This document shows, in pieces, positions 23,375-34,194 of a stretch of 64,000 nucleotides of DNA. The position numbers were made by a program, and so were the translations under genes. The stretch covers positions 8,569,490-8,633,489 of the forward strand of contig NW_024043372.1 in NCBI RefSeq assembly GCF_014851395.1. The letters are read 5' to 3'. Within the stretch, counting starts at the first letter, position 1. The number at the start of each line of letters is the position of its first letter. The notes beneath the pieces were generated by a model. That model made no database searches and had not been told where the DNA came from. It worked only from the letters and a program-made list of their open reading frames with translations. The DNA comes from Micropterus salmoides. Its lineage: Eukaryota > Chordata > Actinopteri > Centrarchiformes > Centrarchidae.

Positions 23375-23640
23375 AGTTGTCATTTACATTGTGGATACTA
23401 GGGACATGTCTTCATCACTTTTTTAAAGTATTTGTTCTGAAAATGGCTTCAGAACAAATCAAAATGCATTGAGAAAGAATGATTTGCACAATAATAAAAC
23501 AAGCAATGCAATTTAAAGATAGAAGAAACAAATATGCATTGTCCAAAAAAAGTTTCTTTAGCTAAAAAAAAACAGCTGCTGAGTATTGCATTATATTCTT
23601 TCTATTATATTCTTTGAATTGTCACCAGAATCAATTTATA
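23375..23640. repeat. dispersed repeat, copy 2 (see 2930-3176)
   Basis: TTGTCATTTACATTGTGGAT, CTTCATCACTTTTTTAAAG, AGAAGAAACAAATATGCATT and TTTGAATTGTCACCAG follow the order seen in the copy at 2930-3176. A run further right (GTCCCCACCACTTTTCAACA at about 23882) probably belongs to the same repeat family. Confidence 0.6.
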
Positions 23641-24299
23641 TAAATAAAGACAATTCTACCATAACTTAGTGCAGAAAATGTCTGCAGAATGCTGGAAAAT
23701 AAGTGTTTTAGTGCTCAAAATTTTCTAGGGGACCCCCAGACCTCTCATTTTTATATTTCAGCATTGAATACTTCATCAAATAGTGTTAAAATGTCTTCTT
23801 GTCTTGTTCTCGTGAACCCAATGTTGTAAATTGTGCATGTGAGCTAAGTGTATCCTCGCACCCCTAATCTGAACCCTTATGTCCCCACCACTTTTCAACA
23901 CAAAGTGATGTCCTTGATTCATTTTGTATTATAAGTACAAACACACCCCAAAAAGCTATAGTGTGTTAATTATGAATGTATTATAATAAAATATTTTATT
24001 AAATTCACATAGCTTTGTAAAAAAAATTTCTCGGGCTTAAAATTCATACAGACTTTCCATTCTACAGCTGTGATATTGGTATTAAATTTCATCCTAGGTG
24101 GTATTAAAAAGGTCTTAAAAAGTCTTACATTTTACTTTCCTGGGGATACCCTGTAGTAAATATTTGTATCTGCATTAATTCATATTGTTTGTAAATGCAT
24201 TCTTTAATAATCCATATGATCCGGATGTCTCTAAAATAGTATCACTGATACAAGGAGAAATGACATCATAAAAAGAAAAATCCTTTATGATGAATGATG

Positions 24300-24475
24300 A
24301 AATTTGTCCAGACAGCGCTAGCTAAGCTAATAGGGCCACTAGCTGCACGACTAACTGAGAAAACTAGCTAACAGCAGCTACAGTTAGCAGCAGTTAGCTG
24401 TTGCTTTAAAGCTATCTGTCCATCAGGAAACTCCGTTAATCAACGTGAGTTGAGGCGGAGCAGCCGGAGGACATC
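24300..24475. repeat. AGCTAA-rich repeat shared with the cyc1 intron
   Basis: It contains AGCTAATAGGGCCACTAGCT and many TTAGC/GCTAA words. The phrase AGCTAATAGGGCCACTAACT recurs at 53055-53074 in cyc1 intron 1. Confidence 0.5.
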
Positions 24476-25635
24476 AGAAGGAAAATCTTTAAATATTTTG
24501 TAAATAAAATATGATCCAGTTTGACCAAAATCAGTGAATAAAGTTGTTGTTTTTTTGTTAAGTAGCAACATCTGGGGCATACCTGTCCACACTCCCATTT
24601 TTCCGGGGATTCTTACTAATCTCTCCCACTGGGTGTATTTGAAATGTTTGCTACTTTCCCCAAGCAGGTGGCAGTTTGTAGAACATTAGCTGAAGTGTGA
24701 CGGGAAGTCATTGCACCTGCAAGCAAGAAGAAGTCCAGGATGGATGATGCAGGGCTCTACAGAGTATTTATACATGTGCAAACCGGAAAAATTATTTATG
24801 AGCACAGTGTGCGAGTAAAGACTACAACCTACCATAATTGTTCTGCATGAATGGTTATGATTATTGACAAATTAGTACTTTTTTAATAAAATAGTGACCA
24901 GTATAGGCTGTTTTTCTTTAGGGTTTAATGAATGAAAACAAACCTACAAAAGTGAAACTGCTGTAACTGGAATTAACATTAGGTTTATACTAGTGGTAAA
25001 CATTATACTATTATATGAAATGATACTGACTATAGTAACATTTTATAAGTATTAACATTATACTAACAGTATACTATGAAATTAACATTATACTGTTATT
25101 TATTTAATGTTAGAATATTAAACTAATACAGTTGTTTATACTTGAGATTGTGGATAGTGATAGTGAAAATTTCCCTTTTTTTCAAATCCCACGGTTGACA
25201 GGTAAGTTCAGGGGCTGTAAAATTAAGCCAGGAGGGTCATGATGACTGAAAATGATTTCACATTCTGTCTGTCCAAAGGACAAGCTTCAACACTACACAA
25301 TTCAACACAGATAAAACATGAACTTTTGCTAAATGAGAGAGGTTTAGTACGTAAGTTGAAAAGTAAAAATACTCCCAAAACATGTTTTATGTTTCACATG
25401 AAATGTAATTATGCATTGTATTTCTGTGTGCTGGAGTATGTTCACTTTCTACTTCTTACTTAGATATATTATGAGTCTTACACCGAGTACCAGAGCCCGA
25501 TGTTGTTGAAGAGTGCCTTGTTTGCTGCTCTGATTTAAGTCTAGTTTAAACACATAAGAATGTGTGCACATCCAAACCAACCTAGTAGTAGTAGTTATAA
25601 ATCCAGCGAGGTGGTATCATTAATTGTGAGGTTGA
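24476..25635. other. A-T rich intergenic DNA
   Basis: Between 24960 and 25140 the phrase ATTAACATTATACTA and variants recur several times, a weak local tandem pattern. No gene is supported. Confidence 0.45.
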
Positions 25636-25639
25636 AAAC

Positions 25640-25915
25640 TCTAAAGTTTAAAGAGGTGGTATTGTGCTTATTTTCAGGTTCAAAATCTTATTTAGGGGCT
25701 GTACCAGAACAGGTTTACATGGTTTCATTTTCAAAAAAACACCATATTGTTTTTATACTGCACATTGCTGCAGCTCCTCTTTTCACCCTGTGTTCCTGTG
25801 TTGAGAAGGCTTTGTTTTAGCTTTGGAGTGATACATCTTGTCTCTAAATAAGCTTAGTTGGGAGCTGCATATGCGCAGCTGTAGGCTACATGTTGCCGAC
25901 CAGCTTGGCAATATG
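25640..25915. repeat. dispersed fish repeat (TTTTCAGGTTCAAAATCTTA type)
   Basis: It begins TTTAAAGAGGTGGTATTGTG and continues with CAGGTTTACATGGTTTCATT, CACATTGCTGCAGCTCCTCT and GGGAGCTGCATATGCGCAGC. I recall a repeat of this order as very frequent in fish genomes. The ORF through it is not a gene. Confidence 0.5.
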
Positions 25916-26204
25916 GACTGGAGGAAGAGTTTCAGAGTGGTATTTATCTGTACCAAAATGTCTTTCATCCATAAAGTTTTAACTGAGCTCTGTCTCTACA
26001 TCAATTCAATTCAATTCGATTTTACTTTGGGTGGAAGGAGAGAGAGAGGGGATGGGGGCCTACACAGTATCCACACAGAGGTACAGACAGTAAAGGTAAT
26101 GTTGCTATAGCCTGCGTAGGGTTTTGGGCGGGTAACTGCTGAAATAGAAGGGCAGAGAAGTGTGTTAGACTGCAACTCTGTCTCCTTGTCTCAACTGTGG
26201 GTTG

Positions 26205-26561
26205 TCATGGATTTGGTCCACTAATAAACTTGGCCAGATTTCTAGAAATGAGAGCTGCTCTTTCCCAAGTGGGATGGATGCCGTCTCTCCGTCTTCCCCA
26301 GAAAGTCTGCCAATGATCTACAAAGCCCACATCGTTTGCTGGACACCACCTCGACAACCAGCGGCGGAATGACGACATGCGGCTATACATGTCATCACTG
26401 GTCAGATTTGGAAGGGGTCCAGAGAAAACTACGTTGTCCGACATTGTTTTTGCAGATGTACACACCAACTCAACCTCCCCCCTCCCGTTTCTGTATTTAT
26501 GAGGTAAATAAAGAGGAGGCTGTAGGCTTACCAATTCAAAATAATAGCTGCATAACGACAA
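26205..26561 (-). pseudogene. LINE-derived SGNH-esterase-like ORF fragment
   Basis: A 118-codon minus-strand reading frame has a middle and C-terminus reading VVFSGPLPNLTSDDMYSRM, FRRWLSRWCPANDVGFVDHW, then WGRRRDGIHPT and an ending near AALISRNLAKFI. The S-G-P-L-P strand followed about 50 residues later by DGIHPT, with the Asp-x-x-His pair, matches the C-terminal half of the SGNH-hydrolase (esterase) domain often found in ORF1 of CR1/L2-type LINEs of fish. The catalytic Ser block (GDS) is absent, so this is a partial copy. I infer retrotransposon origin; a host gene is unlikely because there are no splice signals or further exons nearby. Confidence 0.6.
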
Positions 26562-29530
26562 GACATCAAACTACTGTCATATTCTTTAATTATAATGAAA
26601 ATCTCCTAATCCAAACTGCCGCTTCATAACATCATCATATTATTTTGACTTAATCAGGTGTTTAGCGAATTTTGCAGTGTTGCTAAAGTATTTCACTGTC
26701 TTTGCACACACATCACATACAGCGTCATTATTACCATCACAGCTAAAATACCGCCAGATGTGACTGCTTTTACAGTCAGCCATAGTCAGTATTCAATAGC
26801 GGGAAATGTAAAGGGCTGCAGTGGTTCACTTCAAAGAAGCTCCATCACAAAGCCTTAGCGCAAGCATGACTTTGACATGCGGAAGGAAAAGTAGTTCCTA
26901 TCAACCGAGTATCATTAGACCATCCTGGTAACAGAAAGATACTTATGATAAAACACTCACTCACTCCAAATTACTGAGTTTCCAGACCGCAGTGTGAAGA
27001 GGAGATGTTAACTAGCGCTAACCGCCTTCACTTTTCCAGCAGTTGGAAACAACAGATAGACTTTGATTGACACACTGTAACCTACACTGTACATTTACTG
27101 CCACGCTGAAACTTAGCGCTCATATTTTACTCTGCTCCGCACGCTTTCACGTTACTTTCTGCCACCTGTCACGTAGCTTTGAAGAATGAGGAGAGGATGC
27201 TAGCTAAGCACTACCATGCTGCACAGTATGTGGGTGAAAATCATTAACGTTATCTGAGCATTGATTATATTGATCATGTGAAAGTTTAGCTGTGGCAGTC
27301 ATTCACTGAACAGCTGACACACACACAAAAACATGCATACATACATGCAGCATATGTAGTCCTTGATATCAGGAACAACATCATTGACATTCCACTACAG
27401 CCTGAATCTTTTCCCTCGGTGTGCAAACCTCCTTCACAGTAGATGTAGAGTTAAAGTGATACTCCACCCAAAATTTCACCTCATGTGGATTAGTTTCCTC
27501 CTCACAAACAGTCTGCATAATTTAGGAATTTAGTTACAATGATGACAGGTAATAATGGTGGATAAAATTTTGGGTAAGAGTATTAACCAAAGAAAATTCC
27601 AAATGGTGAGTTCTGCCAGCCAGCTCATATGAGACAGATTCTAATGTGTAGAGGCTGATATTTATTCATTCATTCATCACTCCACACAAGCTCAGCACAG
27701 CTGAAATTGCGGACTGACAACAGTCCATCGTCATCACACACAACATATTTGCAATTTGCAGATATATCAGTCTACGCTGACTCCAAGAGAGACATGTTTG
27801 ATGCACAATACGTGAACCCCCTGCATTTTTTACTGTCTGAGTGTATTCTGTCAGTCTTTTCAGTTCTGTTTTTTTTCTGTTGAAGCCTTAGTGAACTGTA
27901 ATATCCACAGGTAGCCTTTCAAATCACACAAATTCCCTACTGTATATATGTTGTTAGGTTAAAAACTACCTCTGTAATGATTGACCAAGACCCTCAGTCA
28001 CACTGTTTGCTTTCTGATTTCACAGACTCAACCAGTTACATTTTCTCAGCTGCTTTCTGAGGACACGGATGCTTTAATGGAGGTCAGGGTCAGTGTGGAT
28101 TGAACAGATGGATGCTTTAGTACGGCTGAGTAGGCTTTTAGTCCAAAAATGGCATTGCATTAAAACAAAGCAATTGGAGTATTGATGTGGCCGTGTTGTA
28201 CCAGTGAGATGATGAAATATGCTCCAGCACGATTGTTTAAGTAATTTTATCAGTTTCATCATATGCCCAAACCGCTGCACAGCGATTTATTATATATGAA
28301 GAAGTTTTTTTTTCTATAAACATTTCACTGCAACAATCATTTCATCCTCCAGATGGATGATTGACTGGTAAACACTGCAATTACCTAAAAATTTCTATTA
28401 ATAGCCGACTCCCAAATTGCCGCCTGGCCTGGTGTAGGTACACATTTTTGACAAACACAGGTCTCAATTAGACGCCTGGTCTTTTAGAAGTTCTTGGGAT
28501 GTATAAAACCTATAAAAGTCCACTGGGTCATCTGCTTGAGCTAGTTCTAAGCTGCTTAGATTGTGAATTCAACTATAAATGTTTAAACTTTTGTCAGTAT
28601 GGTCAATCATTCACTTCATTTTATGTAGACAACGAGCCCCAAAGTCTAATTCATTGAGATTTGGTAAACAAGAGATGAGAAAAAAGTGCCGTCTCCCTAC
28701 CTTTGAAGAGGTTGTCTTCATCCTGTACCTGTTGTTGGGAAAGCTTCTTTTCCATACTTTGCTGCCTACAAAATAATAGCTGTCAGAGCTAGATCAAATG
28801 AATGATTTGATATGATTTGATATAATACTTTTTATACAAATAATATTCATACTTGTTGAAATAAATAGCTTGATAGTAGTCTATTTCAGTTTTAAAAGCC
28901 CGGGCTATTAATCATAGTTTGCGAATCATGTTCGCGTAATCCACCTGAAATATATGCTAACACATATTTATAGACCATTGACTTTTGCCGATGTTTTTTT
29001 TGAGTGAGACCCCTGAATCAGGACCTTATACGTCAAAAAGTGTTCTCACTGAAATAAATAAGTGTGCAGACTGTTTTTTCACTCAGTGTCACTGTCCATC
29101 TGAACATGACTGATGTCTTGCTTCTGGTGTGAATTTGGTTTAAATTTTGAACATAACTGAAGCTTTTAAGCAGTTTTGGATCAGTTTGTTGTATTATCTG
29201 ACCGCCAGTCATCAGCTGCAGTAGAAAGATAAAATATAAAGACTGTAGTTAGCTCCATACTCTTATGACAAATGATACCGCCTTGTAACACACATACATA
29301 CACACACGTTTCCGAGCTATTTGGCAGAAATGCTTCTCTCAGCATTTATCACACTAATCTGGGTAATTAGCTAAGATCTCCTCCCCATCTTCCTCTCACC
29401 TCTTTACCTCTTCATGCTCTTTCTCTCATACAGCTCGCACCTAATGAATGACTCATGGGAGAATTACTGACTTCTTGCTTTATGCTCAGAATTAACCCCG
29501 TGGGACTGAAAACATTAGATGATGATTGCA
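26562..29530. other. intergenic DNA, no gene seen
   Basis: Only short unsupported ORFs. A repeat-like phrase, GTTAAAGTGATACTCCACCC, occurs at 27450-27470. The rest looks unique. Confidence 0.45.
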
Positions 29531-29572
<42 letters not shown>

Positions 29573-29852
29573 ATGTTTCATATCCTGGTGGGGACTGCAC
29601 AGTAACTGATGTGGGAGATTTATGTCACTGTGGTGACAAAAACTGAGGTCCCCATGGGTAGAGACTGCTTTTTGAGGGTTAAGACTTGGTTTTAGGATTC
29701 AGGTTACAATTAGGTTTAGGTTAGGGTTAGAATAAGAGTTAAGGTCAGGCATGTAGTTATGATGATTGAGGTTAGGGGCTTGTGAATGCATTATGTCAAT
29801 GAGATGTCCCCACCAGGATAGAGGAACAAACGCGCGTGTGTGTGTCTTTTAA
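29531..29852. repeat. inverted-repeat element set between TG tracts
   Basis: A (TG)n tract at 29532-29571 precedes TATCCTGGTGGGGAC (29581-29595). Its perfect 15-bp inverse, GTCCCCACCAGGATA, lies at 29806-29820, followed by another GTGTGTGT run. The interior contains TTAGGTTTAGGTTAGGGTTA. I recall this GGGGACC/TTAGGG repeat as widespread in fish; the telomere-like words are part of it and do not mark a telomere. Confidence 0.75.
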
Positions 29853-30024
29853 ACAGGGGTAATTATTCCCCAGCCTTTCAATTAAACTTCCTGCTCAGAT
29901 ATTTCACATTCCATCAACTCAACATCCATAGACAGTCCATTTCCTGGTATGCTTTTAATGTGAACAACGCCTGGTAACATCAAAAAGTGCCACAGGGAAG
30001 TGATGAACATGAAGGTGCTCGTGA

Positions 30025-30215
30025 GTAACAATTCAATTTCAATTAAATTCAGTTTTATTCATAACATTCAATTCATAACAGATGTAATCCCATTGCATAT
30101 GGAGCATATATAGCAGGTCCATACTCTTGTAATATTATTTACGGAGAGCCAGTTGGTGACAGTGGCAAGGAAAAACTCCCTTCTAACAGGCAGAAACCTT
30201 GAGCAGAACAATTGC
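30025..30215. repeat. dispersed fish repeat (CAGTGGCAAGGAAAAACTCC)
   Basis: An AATTCAATTTCAATTAAATT start and GACAGTGGCAAGGAAAAACT...CAGAAACCTTGAGCAGAAC are hallmarks of a repeat I recall as common in fish. A stub of the same start occurs near 26003 (AATTCAATTCAATTCGATTT). Confidence 0.55.
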
Positions 30216-30486
30216 AGTAAACCATTCCTTTTAGGAAGCAGTATATAGGCTACTTCAACGAATGATGGCTTCCTTCGTTTGGGACTCTTTAGCTGCCTGT
30301 TCCTTAGTGCCTGTCAGCACTGTCAAGATTTTTGTTGTACTTAGTGTTGTACTTGGAAATGTGTATTATGCTAAATTTATCATGTGAGCCACTAGTACAA
30401 GTAGTACCTGGCCTTTATTAGGTGACTGGCCTTTATTTGTATGTGCAGGTCAGAACCTGGCTTTTGTTTGAGATTTTACTTATGCT

Positions 30487-30885
30487 GGCCACACACTAGA
30501 GTATAATTGGGCCTTTTTGGGGTCCGTTTCAACCCTCCTGACTATTGCTGTCACATTTCCAAACCGAGGCAGGTCAGAACCGAATTATCCTGTAGTGTGA
30601 GGGGTTTACAGACATAATCTTAAGGTCACCGACTGTATCGGACGCTCCCTTTATATCAAATTGTAAATATCATCATCATCAACATAAACATATGTAGGAT
30701 TCAAAATTGGGAAACTAATCCAGTTAAAACCCGTAAGAGCCAATGAGAGCGAGCTGACCAGGAAGCGTCACCAATGTGTAAATTTGCTTTCACTTTAAAA
30801 TGTATAAACTATGCTGGTTCTGTCTTCTGAGTCATCAGTAACTTGGTTCATCCAAGAATTTGAAAATCCTCTAGTGTGCACCAGA
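30487..30885. mobile_element. short TIR element, CACACTAGAG ends
   Basis: The left end is GGCCACACACTAGAGTATAA. The right end reverse-complemented is CTGGTGCACACTAGAGGATT. The shared inverted core CACACTAGAG and the size of about 400 bp suggest a non-autonomous transposon. Confidence 0.5.
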
Positions 30886-30957
30886 CATTATTGCAGCATC
30901 AGGACATGAAACAGAGGTCCATAGCAGCAAGGGCTCTTTGAAACACAAAGAGGAACA

Positions 30958-30979
30958 CCCCCCCCCCCCCCCCCCCCCC
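30958..30979. repeat. 22-bp C homopolymer
   Basis: Twenty-two consecutive C residues: a G-quadruplex or i-motif candidate, and a likely site of assembly length error. Confidence 0.95.
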
Positions 30980-31016
30980 TCAGTTGACCTTACCTTGTTG
31001 AACCGACAAACTACTT

Positions 31017-31264
31017 ATCAATAATCCCTTCCTATCACATTTATCAATACTCCTCACTGCTTGATAACATCATCAGATTCACCGATCGATACCCGCCACG
31101 GTTGTATCAAATTATACCTCGTTGTTATCAATACCCGGGACTGGGTGTACTGTATTCCATTAGAAAGAAGGTCCGATCAATAGCAAGCAGCGACTGCAGC
31201 CAGACCTGAAGCCTTATCAATGCCAGCCGCTGTCCTGACAAATGATAATGCAGACAGATCAATA
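31017..31264 (+). promoter_or_regulatory. regularly spaced ATCRATA motif array
   Basis: ATCAATA or ATCGATA starts at 31017, 31043, 31085, 31127, 31176 and 31258, with a near-match ATCAATG at 31216, all on the same strand. Successive steps are 26, 42, 42, 49, 40 and 42 bp. Four or more are preceded by TT or CG (TTATCAATA). The sequence between motifs is not obviously conserved. ATCRATA resembles sites of CUT-homeodomain proteins (CUX, ONECUT/HNF6). This may be an enhancer-like homotypic cluster or an ancient minisatellite in which only the core survived. Confidence 0.4.
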
Positions 31265-31936
31265 GGTTATGCTGGTGATAACGTCACCTCGCCCGGGTGT
31301 TACCCCTAGATCAGCAGACGGAGGTACTTGCTGAGAGTTTGTAATGTTACTGACAGAGACACAATGTTACTAACATAACTGTGGTGGTTTGCTGTCATGT
31401 TGTGTGATTTGCTTTTGTGGTTTGCACTTCAGGGCCACCGTACTAAACAGTCGGAACCAGAGCCTGCTTAATCCCTCTGACATAATTTGATTTAAAAATA
31501 TAGGATAATAACTTATTTGCTTATAACTATAATAACTATGTGAAGTCTGTGTATGTGAAGCCTACAGATCAGTTCAGATCATCTACTAATCTCTTCCTTT
31601 AAGATTTTACTTTTCAATTTGATAGTAATCTGCTATAGTCTACAACACAGAGGAATGAAAACAACAAGGTAGGACAAAGCTTTAGCCCTTACCTGGCTTA
31701 CAGGAAGAAAAAACAGAAATACAGGTTATTGTTTCACTGAGACACAGATGCAGAGAAACAATAAGATTCACCATCAGAATAAAAACACTGTCTAAGAACA
31801 ACGGACAGAATCTTAGAAAAACCATGGCTAAAGGATAAAGTCCTCTAAATTGAAAGGAGTGGATTCACCACTGACAGGCTCACTTTCAGTTTTTGCTTGG
31901 TGCCCGCTGTGTCTTCCATTTTCACTCACAGAGAAA

Positions 31937-33079
31937 ACAGCTTCACGATCAGAGGAGGATCTCTCTTATCCTCTCTGCCATGACATCAAAGGAATCCTGT
32001 TGTCCTGTCATGTAGCCACAACTTCTGTAAAGACCACCTGCAGAGAGGGTGGAGAAAGAAACAAGTACTTTCTAAAAGAAGGTCTTTCCTGGGTCATCCA
32101 CCTTGTAACTTGGCATTAAGGAACCTGTGAGAGGCCTTCTCACTAGAGAGAGATCAAACAGCATCGGCAGAGTCTGAGGCTTTCTTCTCTTTGGTCTGGA
32201 CCATCAGCAGCCAGTGTGTCTCATCTGTCAAGATTTAAAAACACACAACAACCACAGATTCAGACCCATTTATGAAGCTGCCCAGGATCATAGAGAGGAG
32301 CTCCGGAAATCCCTGAAACCCTTACAGGAGAAGCTGAAGCTCTTTGAACAAGTTAAAGGAAAGTGTGATCGAACAGCAGAACACATGAAGGTCCAGGCCC
32401 GACACACAGAGAGGCAGATTAAGGAGCAGTTTAAGGCTACATTCAGACTGCAGGCCTAAATGCTCAATTACGATTTTTTCCCAGATCCGATTTTTTTGTT
32501 CGACAGTTCACATTATAGTTTAAATGTGGCCCATATCAAACTCCAGTGTGAACTGTCCGCGGCCTGAAAGTGACCCTCATGCGCAGAAGAATAACACGAC
32601 GTCACACGCAGCACGCTGTTACAGGCTACAGAAGTAAACAAGGAGCAACATAGCTCCGGTTAGCTCGCGGGAGACTCCCGTTTGTCATTGTCCTCTCACG
32701 GGTCACATTTCTCCCGAATTATGACAAGTGTTCACAACTTTCTGTTCTTTTCTTTACGGTTTCTGGCGCTGTACAACGCAACTGCCCCGCGCTTTCAGAC
32801 ACAATCAGAGGCACAGAGGAGGAGCTGAGAGCTGAAGACATTTCATTCCTGCAGAACCACAATGCTGAAGTGGAAAGAGTCCACCTGGGAACACCTGGGC
32901 AAGCTGACCTTCAACATCTGGAACACGATGAAGAAAATCATCACCTGCACTTCTGGATCCAAACTCTGCCAACCCACAACTTTCCTGTGTAATAATGTGA
33001 CCAGTGTGAGATGTGGACAGAAACAGAAGCTTCCTGAAAACCCAGAGAGGTTTGATTCCTTCGTCTCTATCCTGGACTA
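31937..33079 (+). pseudogene. TRIM-family (TRIM35/A33-like) pseudogene
   Basis: Fragments of a TRIM E3 ligase occur in the correct order. RING region: the frame starting TASRSEEDLSYPLCHDI has ACA where a start ATG is expected and Tyr where the first zinc Cys should be. A second-frame piece follows, ending near LALRNL before a stop. B-box: LDHQQPVCLICQ, HNNHRFRPI (about 32196-32260). Coiled coil: EELRKSLKPLQEKLKLFEQV to about 32430. After an inserted mobile sequence the coiled coil resumes (ELRAEDISFLQNHNAEVERV), and a frameshift leads into the PRY segment HLGKLTFNIWNTMKK and NPERFDSFVSIL. The linker between coiled coil and PRY and the whole SPRY core are missing. Frameshifts, stops and the insertion rule out a functional product. 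A related fragment sits at 59931-60445. Confidence 0.8.
32433..32785. mobile_element. mobile element inserted in the TRIM pseudogene
   Basis: Between AAGGAGCAGTTTAAG and TTTCAGACACAATCAGAG, which belong to adjacent parts of the TRIM coiled coil, lies about 350 bp of unrelated DNA. It starts GCTACATTCAGACTGCAGGC, continues TCAATTACGATTTTTTCCCA, and has a GC-rich end. Part of the TRIM coding sequence is missing at the junction, so the insertion was accompanied or followed by a deletion. Ends are approximate. Confidence 0.55.
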
Positions 33080-33179
33080 GTCCAGTTTGGAGTGAGTAAA
33101 GTAGACTGTCTAGCTTATTGGGAATTGTGTTCTGTGATGATGAGTACACAGCAGACTCCGATCCCTCCCTTTCTGTGTC

Positions 33180-33895
33180 CAGTGCTTAAAGTGGGCAGTT
33201 GTAATCACCTGTAGACAGTACCAGTACTTCGACTTTTTATTCTTCTTCTCACAAGCTGCCAGTTCTCTTTTTCTGACCGCTCAGGCTCTCTGGGCGTCTC
33301 ATAATGGTCATAAGTAAACTGCATTACCCAGGGGGCACTATGTTATGTTAACCTGTTAACAATCTCGCCGGCCTGCTTTTCCCAGTTGGCGGTTATTATA
33401 AGTAACATTACATAAACCTTACAAAGCCTGGCTCCAAAAGGACAGAAAGAGAATGCCAACAGAGATAGATCATGATACAACAGAGCTTTGAATGGAAAAT
33501 CCTGCCATACCAATGCTAATCATTTGTGTGATGCGCTAAAAGTAGAGAGAAGAGAAAGGATCCAGGAATTTCACTGTGTATACAAGGAAGTTAGGACATA
33601 TATTTCTGCTGTATTGTACTAATCCACTAATCTGTACTAGTTACTCATCCAGTTTGTGAATAGTGCATCTGCAGTGGACAGATGCAGATTTAGACTGAGT
33701 CAGGATGTCAGGGTCATTGTGCCAATACGTGCTGTTTCTAGCCAGCCTCCTCCTAGCAGCAACATCTTCCCCTTGTTTTATTTCTTTACATCTATTTTAC
33801 TGAAGGTATTGTGGTGTGAGGTGGGTCGTCCAATACACATACCAACATATGTATAAGGGGAGTACTGGCACTTTCTTTTCCCACTTCAAGCACTG
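33180..33895. mobile_element. hAT-like element with CAGTGCTTRAAGTGGG ends
   Basis: Left end CAGTGCTTAAAGTGGG; right end reverse-complemented CAGTGCTTGAAGTGGG, 15 of 16 matching. Both sides also carry CCAGTAC just inside. The flanking 8-mers TCTGTGTC and CCTGTATG match at 5 of 8 positions, compatible with an old target duplication. The 716-bp body lacks a transposase ORF. It sits 100 bp downstream of the TRIM pseudogene. A truncated relative is at 2643-2930. Confidence 0.75.
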
Positions 33896-34194
33896 CCTGT
33901 ATGCCCCCCATGTACTCAAAGGTCATTGGAATTCTTCCTCGCTCTCAGGAATAGCTGACAATGTTCTTCGACTGTACTGCACTCCTGTCTGAATGAATTA
34001 TGAATGGTTTAATTGAGTGATTCATTTGGTTAGTTCGACTGATTGCATAGATTTAGGATGCAAAGCTGGGATTTTGCTTTCATTATACTGAAGTCTAAAA
34101 GTAAAATGTTGCACACTTCTCCTAACACTAATAATAATTACGGACAGTAAATTATTAGTTAATAAACTGGACAAGAATCAGAAAACTCTAACTC

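Larger units (their letters stand above)
20682..24155. mobile_element. 3.5-kb DNA-transposon-like composite element
   Basis: The left end is TACAGGGTACCCGC (from 20681). The right end reverse-complemented is TACAGGGTATCCCC, 12 of 14 matching, both next to subterminal CTTAAAAAGTCTTA motifs (20712-20724, 24114-24127). Only a TA is shared outside the ends, so no clear target duplication. At about 21081 a decayed reading frame starts MGKC and is soon broken by stops, the likely remnant of a transposase N-terminus. The interior seems invaded by an LTR-like segment (about 22235-22900) and a dispersed repeat (23375-23640). It may be one nested element or two separate ends of the same family. Confidence 0.55.

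Noticed and set aside
29715..29745. TTAGGG-like words as an interstitial telomere
   Set aside because: They are degenerate and sit inside a dispersed repeat with its own inverted ends.
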